Positions 27,357 to 37,322 of a stretch of 64,000 bases of DNA are shown in pieces. The position numbers and the translations under genes were made by a program. This DNA is from UBA4582 sp964228885 (GTDB lineage: Bacteria; Pseudomonadota; Gammaproteobacteria; Pseudomonadales; Azotimanducaceae): NCBI GenBank assembly GCA_964228885.1, contig CAXRCG010000064.1:44041-108040 (forward strand), in the 5' to 3' direction. Within the stretch, counting starts at the first letter, position 1; each line of letters starts with the position of its first letter. The notes under the pieces were generated by a model that was not told the origin of the DNA, ran no database searches, and saw nothing but the letters and a program-made list of their open reading frames with translations.

Positions 27357-28658
27357 ATGTCCGACGTTGTATCCATTACGTTAAAAGCAGACCAGTTAAA
27401 CCTGAACGCCCGAAAGGTTGTCAAGCGTCTACATGAATCTGGATTTGAGGCCTATCTTGTCGGCGGCTGTGTTAGAGACCTTTTGCTCGACAAACAACCA
27501 AAAGACTTTGACGTATCAACCAATGCCCATCCTGAAGAAGTCCGCGATTTATTTAGAAACTCGCGCATGGTTGGCAGAAGGTTCAAGATAGTGCATGTTC
27601 GATTCGGTAGGGAAATAGTCGAAGTTGCTACATTCAGGGCCGAACACCCAGAAGAGGACCACGAAACATACGATAGTTCGCACATTAGTGAAGGCGGTAT
27701 GATTCTTTCAGACAACCGCTATGGCACATTCAGAGAGGATGCCCGGCGCAGAGACTTCACCATCAACGCGCTCTATTACGACCCTGAAAATGAGGAGGTA
27801 CTTGACCCACTGGATGGGGTGAAAGACCTTGAAAAACAGCAAATTCGTTTGATCGGCACACCCGAAGATCGCTACAGGGAAGACCCCGTACGCATGTTGC
27901 GTGCTATTCGGTTCCGGGCAAAACTCGGCTTTGAAATCGAGGACGATACTCGAGCAGCAATCAAAGAATATGGCTATCTTCTACAAGACATTCCGCCTGC
28001 CAGGTTGTTCGAAGAAGTATTGAAATTGTTCATGTCCGGCTATGCCCAGCGGGCATTCAAAGGCCTGACAAACGAGGACGCTTTTCGCTGGCTCTTTCCA
28101 GACACAGACAACCTACTTGCCGAACCGCTCAACCAACGACTCATTGAATTGGCCCTCGAAAGCACGGATACACGAATAGGCAACGACATGCCAGTCACTC
28201 CCGCTTTCATTTTTGCAGCATTGTTATGGGGTCCTTTCCTGAAAGAACGAAAACAACTCATCGATGAAGAAGGCGTGACATTTTATGCTGCCAATATGGA
28301 AGCCGCAAACAACGTTATCGCAAAGCAACAACTATTTACCTCGATTCCAAAGCGGTTTTCGGGTCCGATGCGGGACATTTGGTTTCTCCAATTTCGCTTG
28401 CCAAATAAAACAGGCAAGAAGGCAGTTTCGGTCGCTAACCACAAACGCTTCAGGGCAGCTTATGATTTTCTTCTGCTGAGAGAGAATGCAGGCGAAGCCT
28501 TAAAAGGGTTAGGAGCGTTTTGGACTCAGTACCAGATAGACAATCCATTAGATACGCATAGCTCGAACCACCGCAGACCAGCTGAACAACAAAATAGTGA
28601 CCGACAGGGATCCCGACGCCGACGCAGAAAACGTGCGCCGCGAAAGCCTTCATCCTAA
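27357..28658 (+). CDS. pcnB: Poly(A) polymerase I
   Basis: A 433-residue nucleotidyltransferase that adds 3' poly(A) tails to RNA and so promotes decay. Motif YLVGGCVRDLLLDKQPKDFDVSTNA contains the metal-binding Asp pair DFD. RRRDFTINALYYD and EDPVRMLRAIRFRAKLGF are the following family blocks. The Arg/Lys-rich C-terminus (SRRRRRKRAPRKPSS) is typical of PcnB. The start is set at ATG 27357 with GGAA upstream; the open frame begins about 110 bases earlier without a supported start. In the related order folK should come next but does not. Confidence 0.94.
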   Translation: MSDVVSITLKADQLNLNARKVVKRLHESGFEAYLVGGCVRDLLLDKQPKDFDVSTNAHPEEVRDLFRNSRMVGRRFKIVHVRFGREIVEVATFRAEHPEEDHETYDSSHISEGGMILSDNRYGTFREDARRRDFTINALYYDPENEEVLDPLDGVKDLEKQQIRLIGTPEDRYREDPVRMLRAIRFRAKLGFEIEDDTRAAIKEYGYLLQDIPPARLFEEVLKLFMSGYAQRAFKGLTNEDAFRWLFPDTDNLLAEPLNQRLIELALESTDTRIGNDMPVTPAFIFAALLWGPFLKERKQLIDEEGVTFYAANMEAANNVIAKQQLFTSIPKRFSGPMRDIWFLQFRLPNKTGKKAVSVANHKRFRAAYDFLLLRENAGEALKGLGAFWTQYQIDNPLDTHSSNHRRPAEQQNSDRQGSRRRRRKRAPRKPSS

Positions 28659-28767
28659 ATGGCGTACACGACAAATACCCATAGAAAAGGGTTCAATTTA
28701 CCGGTATTCCTTGCGTACAATCATCCTTTGCACTTGAAAGTTAGCACAATGATAACGGCGCATTTCG

Positions 28768-29445
28768 ATGGATAACAGCCTTACCTTGGATTATTCAAAC
28801 CGTAAAGTTCCTCGATATATCGCCATAGAAGGCCCGGTGGGTGTTGGTAAAACAAAACTCACCAAGATGATTGCTAACACTTTTAACTACGAAACCCTAC
28901 TTGAAACGCCTGAAGTCAACCCTTTTCTTGAGCGCTTTTACCAGAACCGCAAACAATCAGCTCTGCCAACACAATTGTTTTTTCTTTTTGAGCGAGCACG
29001 CAAAATTCAGAGTATGCGCCAAGGAGATATGTTCGAACCCGTCACGGTCGCGGACTTTTTGATGGAGAAAGACAGATTGTTTGCACAGCTGAATCTTGAT
29101 GCGGATGAAATGGCGCTCTATGACAACATCAGCACACACCTTGCGATTGAGGCGCCGGCACCTGAACTAGTTGTCTATCTTCAAGCGCCGGTCTCGGTCT
29201 TGCACGAAAGGATTCAACAGCGTGCACAGGGTACAGACCTCGCATTAGACAGGGCATACCTCTCGCAACTCGTGGACGCTTATACAGAGTTTTTTCACTA
29301 CTACAGCGCAGCACCATTGTTAATCGTCAATGCATCAGCATTCGACTTGACTCACGATCCTCAAGACTACCAACAACTGATTGATTTCATGCTGACGGTA
29401 AAGTCCGGCCGCCACTACTATAACCCTACACCGTCGTTCATTTAA
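28768..29445 (+). CDS. Deoxynucleoside kinase
   Basis: A 225-residue P-loop kinase of the deoxyadenosine/deoxycytidine kinase family. The phosphate loop is IEGPVGVGKTKL, the substrate region FFLFERARKIQ, and the DRX-like motif occurs in VTVADFLMEKDRLFA. It phosphorylates deoxynucleosides for dNTP salvage. It lies where folK, panB, panC and panD are found in Pseudomonas and ends three bases before pgi. The start ATG at 28768 has a weak Shine-Dalgarno sequence. Confidence 0.88.
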   Translation: MDNSLTLDYSNRKVPRYIAIEGPVGVGKTKLTKMIANTFNYETLLETPEVNPFLERFYQNRKQSALPTQLFFLFERARKIQSMRQGDMFEPVTVADFLMEKDRLFAQLNLDADEMALYDNISTHLAIEAPAPELVVYLQAPVSVLHERIQQRAQGTDLALDRAYLSQLVDAYTEFFHYYSAAPLLIVNASAFDLTHDPQDYQQLIDFMLTVKSGRHYYNPTPSFI

Positions 29446-29448
29446 CTT

Positions 29449-31065
29449 ATGTCAATTACAAACACTCCTATCTGGCGCAATTTGATATCTCACGCTCACT
29501 CGATGCAAAACAAAACTATTGCATCATTGTTTGACGACGAGCTCGAACGTGCATCAAACAGAATCATTCAGGACTGCGGTCTTACCCTCGACTACTCTAA
29601 AAGTATGGCAAGCCACGAAACCTTTAACTTGCTTGAAATACTGGCGAATCAAACAGGGCTAAAGCGCAAAGCACAGGGACTGGCTGCGGGAGAAATGCTC
29701 AATAATACAGAGCAACGTGCAGCACTACACACACTACTGCGCGCCCGTCCGGGCGAACACCACCCTGACCTTTCGAATAAATACAGTGAGGTTGAAGCCG
29801 CCCTGAAACAAGTTGAGCGCCTGAGTCGCGAAGTAAGATCAGGCATCTGGCTAGGCAGCACAGGCAAAAGAATCACTGACGTTTTGCACATTGGCATTGG
29901 CGGTTCGTACCTTGGCCCGCGAATGATTGATGAAGCCCTGACACCTTATCGTGATCAAGCCATTGACTGTCACTACGTCGCTAACGTTGATGGGCACCAT
30001 ATCGACCATGTTTTGGCGGACCTGAATTGGGAAAGAACATTAATCATTGTCGTGTCGAAATCCTTTTCGACGATGGAAACCAGAGTTAATGCAATATCAG
30101 CGCAACAATGGTTGTTGCAACACATGAAGCAAGATGACCTGGACAAGCACCTTATTGCCATTACAAACAATGTATCAGCAGCCATTGAGTTTGGTGTCGG
30201 GCAGGAAAATATCATTCCGATATGGGACTGGGTAGGTGGCAGATACTCTCTATGGTCAGCGGTAGGACTTCCGATCGCGTTAAGTTACGGCTTCGAAACC
30301 TTCAGAGCACTGCTGGATGGTGCTGCAGATATGGATCAGCACTTTCTGACCGCCGACTTCCATCAGAATATGCCGATGATGCTGGCGCTTCTTGGCGTTT
30401 GGTATCACAACTTTTTAGGCATGACATCCCACGCCATTCTGCCATACGACCATTGGCTCAGGCTATTGCCCGACCATCTGCAGCAACTAGACATGGAGTC
30501 GAACGGGAAGTCTGCCACGCGTAAGGGTGAGACCGTCGACTACACAACAGGTCCATTAATCTGGGGAGGTGAGGGAACCAATGGCCAGCATGCTTTTCAC
30601 CAGTTACTTCACCAGGGAACAGGCATTGCCAGCATCGATTTCTTGTTACCGCTTCGGCCACATCATGATCGAACGGAACATCATGATTGGCTTGTCGCAA
30701 GCTGCCTCAGCCAAAGCCAAGCCTTAATGCAAGGTAAATCAGCTGAAGAAATTGATGCCAATACTTCCGACCTTGTCAGAAAACATAAGGTGATGCCAGG
30801 CAATCGGCCTTCTAATACAATTTTGCTAACACAATTAACCCCTGAAACACTTGGATCCCTTGTTGCCCTCTATGAGCACAAGGTCTTCTGCCAAGGTATG
30901 GTCTGGGATCTCAATCCCTTTGATCAGTGGGGCGTCGAACTTGGAAAAGTACTCGGCGAGAACATTCACAAAATGATTGAAGGTGCGGCAGATGCAGACT
31001 CCGTCGATCCATCTACTAATAATCTAGCAGAAATTTATAAATCTATACGCAATGGGGACGACTAA
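29449..31065 (+). CDS. pgi: Glucose-6-phosphate isomerase
   Basis: A 538-residue sugar isomerase interconverting glucose-6-phosphate and fructose-6-phosphate. Conserved regions are HIGIGGSYLGPRM, VVSKSFSTMET, IWDWVGGRYSLWSAVG, the catalytic GGEGTNGQHAFHQLLHQG and NPFDQWGVELGK. It is packed between the deoxynucleoside kinase (3-base gap) and acs (2-base gap), so the three are one transcript. Confidence 0.97.
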   Translation: MSITNTPIWRNLISHAHSMQNKTIASLFDDELERASNRIIQDCGLTLDYSKSMASHETFNLLEILANQTGLKRKAQGLAAGEMLNNTEQRAALHTLLRARPGEHHPDLSNKYSEVEAALKQVERLSREVRSGIWLGSTGKRITDVLHIGIGGSYLGPRMIDEALTPYRDQAIDCHYVANVDGHHIDHVLADLNWERTLIIVVSKSFSTMETRVNAISAQQWLLQHMKQDDLDKHLIAITNNVSAAIEFGVGQENIIPIWDWVGGRYSLWSAVGLPIALSYGFETFRALLDGAADMDQHFLTADFHQNMPMMLALLGVWYHNFLGMTSHAILPYDHWLRLLPDHLQQLDMESNGKSATRKGETVDYTTGPLIWGGEGTNGQHAFHQLLHQGTGIASIDFLLPLRPHHDRTEHHDWLVASCLSQSQALMQGKSAEEIDANTSDLVRKHKVMPGNRPSNTILLTQLTPETLGSLVALYEHKVFCQGMVWDLNPFDQWGVELGKVLGENIHKMIEGAADADSVDPSTNNLAEIYKSIRNGDD

Positions 31066-31067
31066 TC

Positions 31068-33005
31068 ATGTCAGAGGATAAAATCTATCCAGTACAGACC
31101 GGTGCCAAGGAAAATACGCACATCACGGATGAACAGTATCAACAAATGTATCGCGCCTCGATAGAACAACCCGAGGATTTTTGGTCCGAGCAAGCATCCG
31201 CCTTTCTGTCATGGAGCAAACCATGGACCAATCTAATGACATCGGATATGTCGCAAGGAAAAAGCGCTTGGTTCGAGGGTGCGCAACTCAACGCGTCGGT
31301 TAATTGTATTGACCGACATTTGGCGAACCGCTCAGAGCAAACTGCCATCATCTGGGAAGGAGACGATCCAAAGGATGATGATCACATCACGTACAAGGTG
31401 CTTCATGAGCAAGTTTGCAGACTTGCAAATGTACTTAAAGAAAGGGGCGTTAAAAAGGGAGATCGCGTGTGCATCTATATGCCGATGATTCCCGAAGCGG
31501 CCTACGCAATGCTCGCCTGCACGCGTATTGGTGCAGTCCACTCGGTTGTCTTCGGCGGTTTCTCGCCGCAGGCACTTCAGGATCGTATTCTCGACTCCGA
31601 TTGCCAGACTGTGATAACCGCAGACGAGGGTTTGAGAAGCGCTAAAAGTATCCCACTAAAGTCAAACACCGATCTCGCATTAACGGATTGCCCCAATGTC
31701 CACACTGTCGTTGTCGTTAAGCGCACCGGGGGCGATATCAACTGGAACGAAAATCGCGACATCTGGTATCACACGGCAACAGCGGCGGCCTCTCCTCAGT
31801 GTGAACCAGAACCAATGGATAGTGAAGATCCTTTGTTTATTCTCTACACGTCAGGGTCCACTGGTAAACCAAAAGGTGTATTGCACACGACAGGAGGATA
31901 TCTGCTTCAGGCAGCAATGACTCACAAGTATGTGTTTGACTACAAGGATGGCGATATTTATTGGTGTACCGCTGATGTTGGCTGGGTTACCGGACACTCC
32001 TACATCGTTTATGGTCCACTCATCAATGGCGCAACAACACTGATGTTTGAGGGTGTGCCAACCTATCCGGATGCATCTAGGTGTTGGCAGGTGGTCGATA
32101 AACATCAGGTCAATATATTTTATACCGCACCCACCGCGCTGCGAGCATTGATGGGCCAGGGAGATGATTTCGTTAAGGCGACGGACCGACGCTCACTGCG
32201 ACTACTTGGCAGTGTCGGCGAGCCAATTAACCCGGAAGCGTGGGAATGGTATTACCATATCGTCGGTGAAGAGAAGTGTCCCATCGTTGACACCTGGTGG
32301 CAGACAGAAACCGGCGGAATCATGATTACTCCTCTTCCCGGCGCTACGGCATTGAAACCGGGATCTGCAACTCGACCGTTCTTTGGCGTAGAACCGATAC
32401 TTCTGGATAATGAAGGCGCCCTGATCGAGGGTGCCGGTTCAGGTAACCTGGCAATTGCACGAAGCTGGCCGAGCCAGATTAGATCTGTATACGGAGACCA
32501 CCAAAGATGTATTGATACGTACTTTTCAACCTACCCTGGATATTACTTCACTGGAGATGGCGCTCGTCGAGATGAAGACGGCTACTACTGGATCACCGGA
32601 CGGGTGGACGATGTGCTCAATGTGTCCGGCCATCGAATGGGCACGGCGGAGGTGGAGAGCGCCCTGGTTTTACATGAATCGGTAGCGGAAGCCGCAGTCG
32701 TTGGCTATCCACACGACATTAAGGGTCAGGGAATTTACGCCTATGTGACATTAATGCAAGGAATTCAGGGTTCTCCCGAACTAGTAAAAGACCTTAACGA
32801 TCTCGTCAGAAAAGAAATTGGCGCGATTGCCAAACCCGACATTTTACAATGGGCGCCAGGTTTACCGAAGACTAGATCGGGAAAAATAATGAGGCGCATC
32901 TTGCGGAAGATTGCCGAAAACGAACTGGAAAACCTAGGAGACACTAGTACGCTTGCGGACCCATCGGTCGTGGATGACCTGATCAAGCAGCGGCCTGCTC
33001 ATTAG
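31068..33005 (+). CDS. acs: Acetyl-CoA synthetase
   Basis: A 645-residue AMP-forming ligase that makes acetyl-CoA from acetate. Motifs are LYTSGSTGKPKGVLH, DTWWQTETGG, YFTGDGARRDEDGYYWITGR and DVLNVSGHRMGTAEVES. The acetylation-controlled lysine lies in the C-terminal PKTRSGKIMRRILR. It starts two bases after pgi. In Pseudomonas the acs group is under CbrB/CrcZ-type carbon control, so the nearby regulators may act on it here, but this is only inferred. Confidence 0.96.
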   Translation: MSEDKIYPVQTGAKENTHITDEQYQQMYRASIEQPEDFWSEQASAFLSWSKPWTNLMTSDMSQGKSAWFEGAQLNASVNCIDRHLANRSEQTAIIWEGDDPKDDDHITYKVLHEQVCRLANVLKERGVKKGDRVCIYMPMIPEAAYAMLACTRIGAVHSVVFGGFSPQALQDRILDSDCQTVITADEGLRSAKSIPLKSNTDLALTDCPNVHTVVVVKRTGGDINWNENRDIWYHTATAAASPQCEPEPMDSEDPLFILYTSGSTGKPKGVLHTTGGYLLQAAMTHKYVFDYKDGDIYWCTADVGWVTGHSYIVYGPLINGATTLMFEGVPTYPDASRCWQVVDKHQVNIFYTAPTALRALMGQGDDFVKATDRRSLRLLGSVGEPINPEAWEWYYHIVGEEKCPIVDTWWQTETGGIMITPLPGATALKPGSATRPFFGVEPILLDNEGALIEGAGSGNLAIARSWPSQIRSVYGDHQRCIDTYFSTYPGYYFTGDGARRDEDGYYWITGRVDDVLNVSGHRMGTAEVESALVLHESVAEAAVVGYPHDIKGQGIYAYVTLMQGIQGSPELVKDLNDLVRKEIGAIAKPDILQWAPGLPKTRSGKIMRRILRKIAENELENLGDTSTLADPSVVDDLIKQRPAH

Positions 33006-33083
33006 ACCAGAACCATTTAACTCGCAGAAACAGAAAGAAGCGTTTGAGCAGACTTATCTCGGGCGCTTTGCTCTGTCTTATGG

Positions 33084-33713
33084 CTATTTTGTTCGCTTAA
33101 CCTTCACCGACAGTTTTCGTCCAACAATACGCAATTTATAGGAACTCAGCACACCTAATTCAATACGGACTTTCTGCCCCTTCTTGAACCTGAGCCGACC
33201 ATCCTCAACCTCACGCCAAACCTGACCGTTATCAAGCTTGATATAATCGATCCGATTAGCATTCGTTTGTACGCGAACAATTGTTGCTTCGATGAATTTT
33301 GCATTCACCGCCGAGCGACGGTCGGGAAGCCCGAATTCACTTTTATTGACCGCTGGTTCGGTGCCAGTAGAAATTACTGGTTGAGCGCGAACGATTTGCG
33401 GCCTTGTTATAACTCTTTCCTCAGCTGTCGTATCCGAGGAAATAACAGTAACATTGGACGCTGCGACTGATCCTTTTACGGGAGATGCAACAGCACTTGA
33501 CTGCGTTTGAAGCGTCGGCGGTGCCTGACCGAAAGCTCGGTCAAAACACGCCAACCTAGTAACATCACTACGCTCCGAATGACATAAAGCAATATTATCG
33601 TAACAGGCGAGTCGGCCTTCATCGTTAGCTATCTCGTCACACGAAGCAGCGTTCGCGTCTGTTACTGCCAGCAACAGAGAGATAGCAACCATGTAAGCTA
33701 AAGACCTGAGCAC
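33084..33713 (-). CDS. Secreted or periplasmic protein of unknown function with paired LACYD/LACFD motifs
   Basis: A 209-residue protein with an N-terminal signal peptide (cleavage likely after DANA, about residue 22). Two related short motifs follow: DEGRLACYD (near 33) and VTRLACFDRAFG (near 53), giving four nearby Cys residues that could form disulfides. The middle (65-130) is low-complexity, and the C-terminal about 70 residues form a compact beta-rich domain (YIKLDNGQVWREVEDGRLRF). That layout occurs in many hypothetical envelope proteins; I cannot name a function. It begins with GTG six bases after pnp, so it is read from the pnp transcript. Confidence 0.75.
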   Translation of the reverse strand: MLRSLAYMVAISLLLAVTDANAASCDEIANDEGRLACYDNIALCHSERSDVTRLACFDRAFGQAPPTLQTQSSAVASPVKGSVAASNVTVISSDTTAEERVITRPQIVRAQPVISTGTEPAVNKSEFGLPDRRSAVNAKFIEATIVRVQTNANRIDYIKLDNGQVWREVEDGRLRFKKGQKVRIELGVLSSYKLRIVGRKLSVKVKRTK

Positions 33714-33719
33714 GCTTTT

Positions 33720-35885
33720 TTAATCCTGCTCGTTACTTGATGCGGTATTGCCATCAGCGTCATCTTCATTGGAATCAACTTCGTCAGCGGATTCATCAGA
33801 AGCTTCGTTGCTTGGGACTTCTTTAATGGACAGCTTGATTCTACCTCGGTCAACATCGAGCACTATCACATCAACTTCCTGACCTTCAGAAAGGTAATCT
33901 GTTACCTTCTCAACCCGCTCGTTAGCAATTTGAGAGATGTGCACAAGACCGTCTTTACCAGGAATGATGTTAACAAATGCCCCAAAGTCAGCGATCTTCA
34001 CAACCTTACCTTTGTAAATCTGACCAACTTCCGCTTCAGCTGTAATCATGTTGATGCGATCAACAGCGGCATCACGAGACTCAGCTCCTTCACCGAAAAT
34101 TACTATCGTGCCGTCATCTTCAATATCGATTGAAGCCCCGGTCTCTTCAGTAATCGATCGGATAGTTGCGCCACCTTTACCGATAACGTCACGGATCTTT
34201 TCAGCATCAATCTTGATCGTCACCATTGCTGGTGCATTATCAGACACGGTTTCACGCGAGCGACCAATCACCTTATTCATCTCACCGAGGATATGAATTC
34301 TGGCGTCACGGGCTTGTTCCAGCGCAGTTTCCATAATTTCTTCGGTAATGCCCTGTATCTTGATGTCCATCTGTAAAGCGGTCACGCCAGTATCTGTACC
34401 AGCTACTTTAAAGTCCATATCACCTAAATGATCCTCATCACCGAGGATATCGGTCAGAACAGCAAATCCATCTTCTTCCTTAACAAGACCCATCGCCACG
34501 CCCGCAACTGGCGCAGTAAGCGGAACACCGGCATCCATAAGAGACAAACTAGCGCCACAAACACTTGCCATCGATGAAGAACCATTAGACTCTGTGATTT
34601 CCGAAACAACACGTGTTGTATACGGCCATACTTCAGCGGAAGGCAGCACGGCAGCGATTCCACGTCTAGCCAAACGTCCATGACCAATTTCACGACGCTT
34701 GGGTCCACCTGAAAAGCCGGTTTCACCAACACTATAGTGCGGGAAGTTATAATGAAGTAAGAAATTGTCTTTGTAAGACCCTTGAAGCGCATCAATGATG
34801 GCTGCATCACGCATCGAACCCAATGTGGTCGTCACAATCGCTTGCGTTTCACCGCGAGTAAACAATGCAGAACCGTGCGCCTTTGCGAGCATACCTACTT
34901 CGACTTCAATATTTCTAACTGTTTTGGTATCTCTACCATCAATTCTGGGCTCACCAGCGACAATTCTTCGTCGCACAGTTTTCTTTTCCAGTGCGCCAAA
35001 AGCACCAGAAACATCGTCTTTTGTAACGCCCGCTTCTTCACTTACGAGCGCGTCGACCGCCTTGCTACGCAGATCACTCAACAGATCCTGACGTTCCATC
35101 TTATCAACAGTTTGGTAAGCTTCACCAACCCCGGCTCCGAACTGCTCAGCCATCGCGTTGATCAACGCTTCATTTCCAGCAACAGCTTCCCATTCCCAAT
35201 CAGGCTTACCAACTTCGGCCTTGAGTTCATTAATCGCCTGGATCACACATTGCATTTCCTGATGGGCATAGAGCACCCCACCCAACATTTGATCTTCAGT
35301 TAACTCTTTCGCTTCAGATTCAACCATGAGCACAGCAGATTCTGTTCCGGCGACAACCATGTCTAGATCAGATTCTTTCAATGCTTCATAACCTGGGTTG
35401 AGAAGGTAACCCCCTTTGTTGAAACCAACTCTCGCGCCGCCAATCGGACCCGCGAACGGCATGCCAGAAAGCGCCAACGCAGCTGAAGTGCCGATCATTG
35501 CAAGAATGTCCGGGTCAACATCTTTATGCGCAGACATTACTTGGCAAGTCACTTGAACCTCATTCAGGAATCCCTTGGGAAACAAGGGACGAATGGGCCG
35601 ATCTATCAAGCGCGATGTAAGAGTTTCTTTTTCGGAAGGACGACCTTCCCTTTTGAAAAATCCGCCGGGGATTTTGCCAGCCGCGTATGTCTTTTCTTCG
35701 TAGTTTACTGTCAGGGGGAAAAAGTCCTGCCCTGGCTTAGCATCTTTTCTACCAACCACTGCAACAAGCACGGTCGTCTCACACATTGTTACCAATACCG
35801 CAGCACTGGTTTGTCGGGCTACTTTGCCCGTTTCGATGACGACTTCATGGTCGCCGTATGTAAATTTTTTCTTTACCGAATTCAC
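33720..35885 (-). CDS. pnp: Polynucleotide phosphorylase
   Basis: A 721-residue 3'-5' phosphorolytic exoribonuclease of the degradosome. It has two RNase PH domains, the second with FSGGPKRREIGHGRLARRG. A KH domain (IRDVIGKGGATIRSITEETGA) and an S1 domain (GQIYKGKVVKIADFGAFVNI) follow, then an acidic tail. The start is GTG at 35885 with GGAG six bases upstream; the TTG 12 bases earlier lies inside the Shine-Dalgarno sequence. It follows rpsO as in most proteobacteria. Confidence 0.97.
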   Translation of the reverse strand: MNSVKKKFTYGDHEVVIETGKVARQTSAAVLVTMCETTVLVAVVGRKDAKPGQDFFPLTVNYEEKTYAAGKIPGGFFKREGRPSEKETLTSRLIDRPIRPLFPKGFLNEVQVTCQVMSAHKDVDPDILAMIGTSAALALSGMPFAGPIGGARVGFNKGGYLLNPGYEALKESDLDMVVAGTESAVLMVESEAKELTEDQMLGGVLYAHQEMQCVIQAINELKAEVGKPDWEWEAVAGNEALINAMAEQFGAGVGEAYQTVDKMERQDLLSDLRSKAVDALVSEEAGVTKDDVSGAFGALEKKTVRRRIVAGEPRIDGRDTKTVRNIEVEVGMLAKAHGSALFTRGETQAIVTTTLGSMRDAAIIDALQGSYKDNFLLHYNFPHYSVGETGFSGGPKRREIGHGRLARRGIAAVLPSAEVWPYTTRVVSEITESNGSSSMASVCGASLSLMDAGVPLTAPVAGVAMGLVKEEDGFAVLTDILGDEDHLGDMDFKVAGTDTGVTALQMDIKIQGITEEIMETALEQARDARIHILGEMNKVIGRSRETVSDNAPAMVTIKIDAEKIRDVIGKGGATIRSITEETGASIDIEDDGTIVIFGEGAESRDAAVDRINMITAEAEVGQIYKGKVVKIADFGAFVNIIPGKDGLVHISQIANERVEKVTDYLSEGQEVDVIVLDVDRGRIKLSIKEVPSNEASDESADEVDSNEDDADGNTASSNEQD

Positions 35886-35975
35886 TATATTCTCCAATTT
35901 TTTACCTGATTACACCCCTGTGTAATCATCCATTTGCTTACTTTTTGCCCTTTATTATCGCGGGCCAAACATGAT

Positions 35976-35996
35976 GAACCCGGGTTACCCGGGCTC
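35976..35996 (-). other. Stem-loop between rpsO and pnp
   Basis: GAGCCCGGG and CCCGGGTTC pair over nine positions (one G-T) around a TAA loop, 12 bases after the rpsO stop. No T-run follows. In E. coli the same gap carries terminator and RNase III structures that control pnp, so this stem may serve as an mRNA processing site. Confidence 0.55.
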
Positions 35997-36007
35997 AATA
36001 TTAAAGC

Positions 36008-36277
36008 TTATCTTCTCAAACCAAGTCGCTTAATCAGATCAGCATATCGTTCTACGCTCTTCCCTTTGAGGTAGTTAAGCAGCTTTCTTCGCTGACTAAC
36101 CATTCGCAACAAACCAACACGAGAGTGATGATCATGCTTATGTTCTTGAAAGTGTGACTGTAGTTTTTCGATATTCGCTGTTAACAAGGCAACCTGAACT
36201 TCCGGTGAGCCCGTATCGCCCTCCGACTGGCCAAATTCCTTGAGTATTTCAGCTTTATTTTCTGCCGTTAATGCCAT
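36008..36277 (-). CDS. rpsO: 30S ribosomal protein S15
   Basis: An 89-residue S15, the usual length, which binds the 16S rRNA three-way junction. The family motif is HDHHSRVGLLRMVSQRRKLL. The start is ATG 36277 (MALTAENKAEIL) behind GGAGAAAAGAG; the reading frame is open 17 codons further upstream but without support. Confidence 0.98.
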   Translation of the reverse strand: MALTAENKAEILKEFGQSEGDTGSPEVQVALLTANIEKLQSHFQEHKHDHHSRVGLLRMVSQRRKLLNYLKGKSVERYADLIKRLGLRR

Positions 36278-36353
36278 TTTCTCTTTTCTCCAATATGCCC
36301 AATTTAATTTGCACAAACATCCACGCATATTTGCAGATATCGCACATTTTGAT

Positions 36354-37322
36354 TTAGCTAACCACGAGTCTTCGCGGCGCTACCTTACCATCCTCCAGAA
36401 TTTCACCAACACCCATAAATACAGGATCGTTAGATTCTACTTCTGAAAAAATTCTTACCAAGCCGCTTTCAGGTGCTTTTGCAATCTGAACTGCTTGACC
36501 TTGCTTAAAGTATGCAGCTGTCAATTCAGTTAAATTGATTGCCGGCCAGTCTTCTATCGAAGATTCCACGGGCAACAACAATGCATCAAGCAGCGTCAGC
36601 CCCTCCTCTTCCTTAATCTTCTCGAGCTCAGCGACGGTTACGGATTCTGCTAATTCGTAAGGTCCTGATTTAATTCTCCTCAGCTCAGTCACGTGAGCAC
36701 CACACCCCAGCGCTTTACCTAGGTCTTCCGCAAGTGATCTCACGTAAGTCCCTTTTGTACATTCAATATCAACCTTCAGCAGGTCGCCTTCATACTCCAG
36801 AACATCATACCGCAGGATATTTACCACCCTCGATTTACGTTCAACTTCGATACCCTGTCTGGCAAGCTTGTAAAGTGGTTGCCCATTTACTTTCAATGCA
36901 CTGAACATCGACGGGGTCTGCTTAATTTTTCCGCGGAATTGATCCAGCATCGCATCGATCTCGCCCAACTCCAGCAAAGGCACCTGAGCCTTCGCTACTA
37001 TCTCTCCCTCGGCATCACCTGTTGTCGTAGTCACGCCTAATTTGAAGGTCGCCAGATATCGTTTATCAGCGTCCAACAGGTACTGTGAAAACTTTGTCGC
37101 TTCCCCAAAACACAGCGGTAAAACGCCCGTTGCTAAAGGGTCTAAGCTACCCGTGTGACCTGCTTTTGCTGCCTCAAACAAGCGTTTGACCTTCTGTAAA
37201 GCTGCGTTAGAGGTCAAACCAACCGGCTTATCGAGCACCAATACGCCATTTATTTTTCTTCTTACCTTTTTGTTACCAGCAGGTCTCTCTTTGTCGCTCT
37301 TACTAGACACTGTCTGTCCCAT
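36354..37322 (-). CDS. truB: tRNA pseudouridine-55 synthase
   Basis: A 322-residue TruB that makes the universal T-loop pseudouridine. The catalytic Asp lies in GHTGSLDPLATGVLP near residue 60. KQTPSMFSALKVNGQPLYKLAR and GTYVRSLAEDLG are conserved. The start overlaps the end of rbfA by 20 bases and has AAGG before it. Confidence 0.96.
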   Translation of the reverse strand: MGQTVSSKSDKERPAGNKKVRRKINGVLVLDKPVGLTSNAALQKVKRLFEAAKAGHTGSLDPLATGVLPLCFGEATKFSQYLLDADKRYLATFKLGVTTTTGDAEGEIVAKAQVPLLELGEIDAMLDQFRGKIKQTPSMFSALKVNGQPLYKLARQGIEVERKSRVVNILRYDVLEYEGDLLKVDIECTKGTYVRSLAEDLGKALGCGAHVTELRRIKSGPYELAESVTVAELEKIKEEEGLTLLDALLLPVESSIEDWPAINLTELTAAYFKQGQAVQIAKAPESGLVRIFSEVESNDPVFMGVGEILEDGKVAPRRLVVS

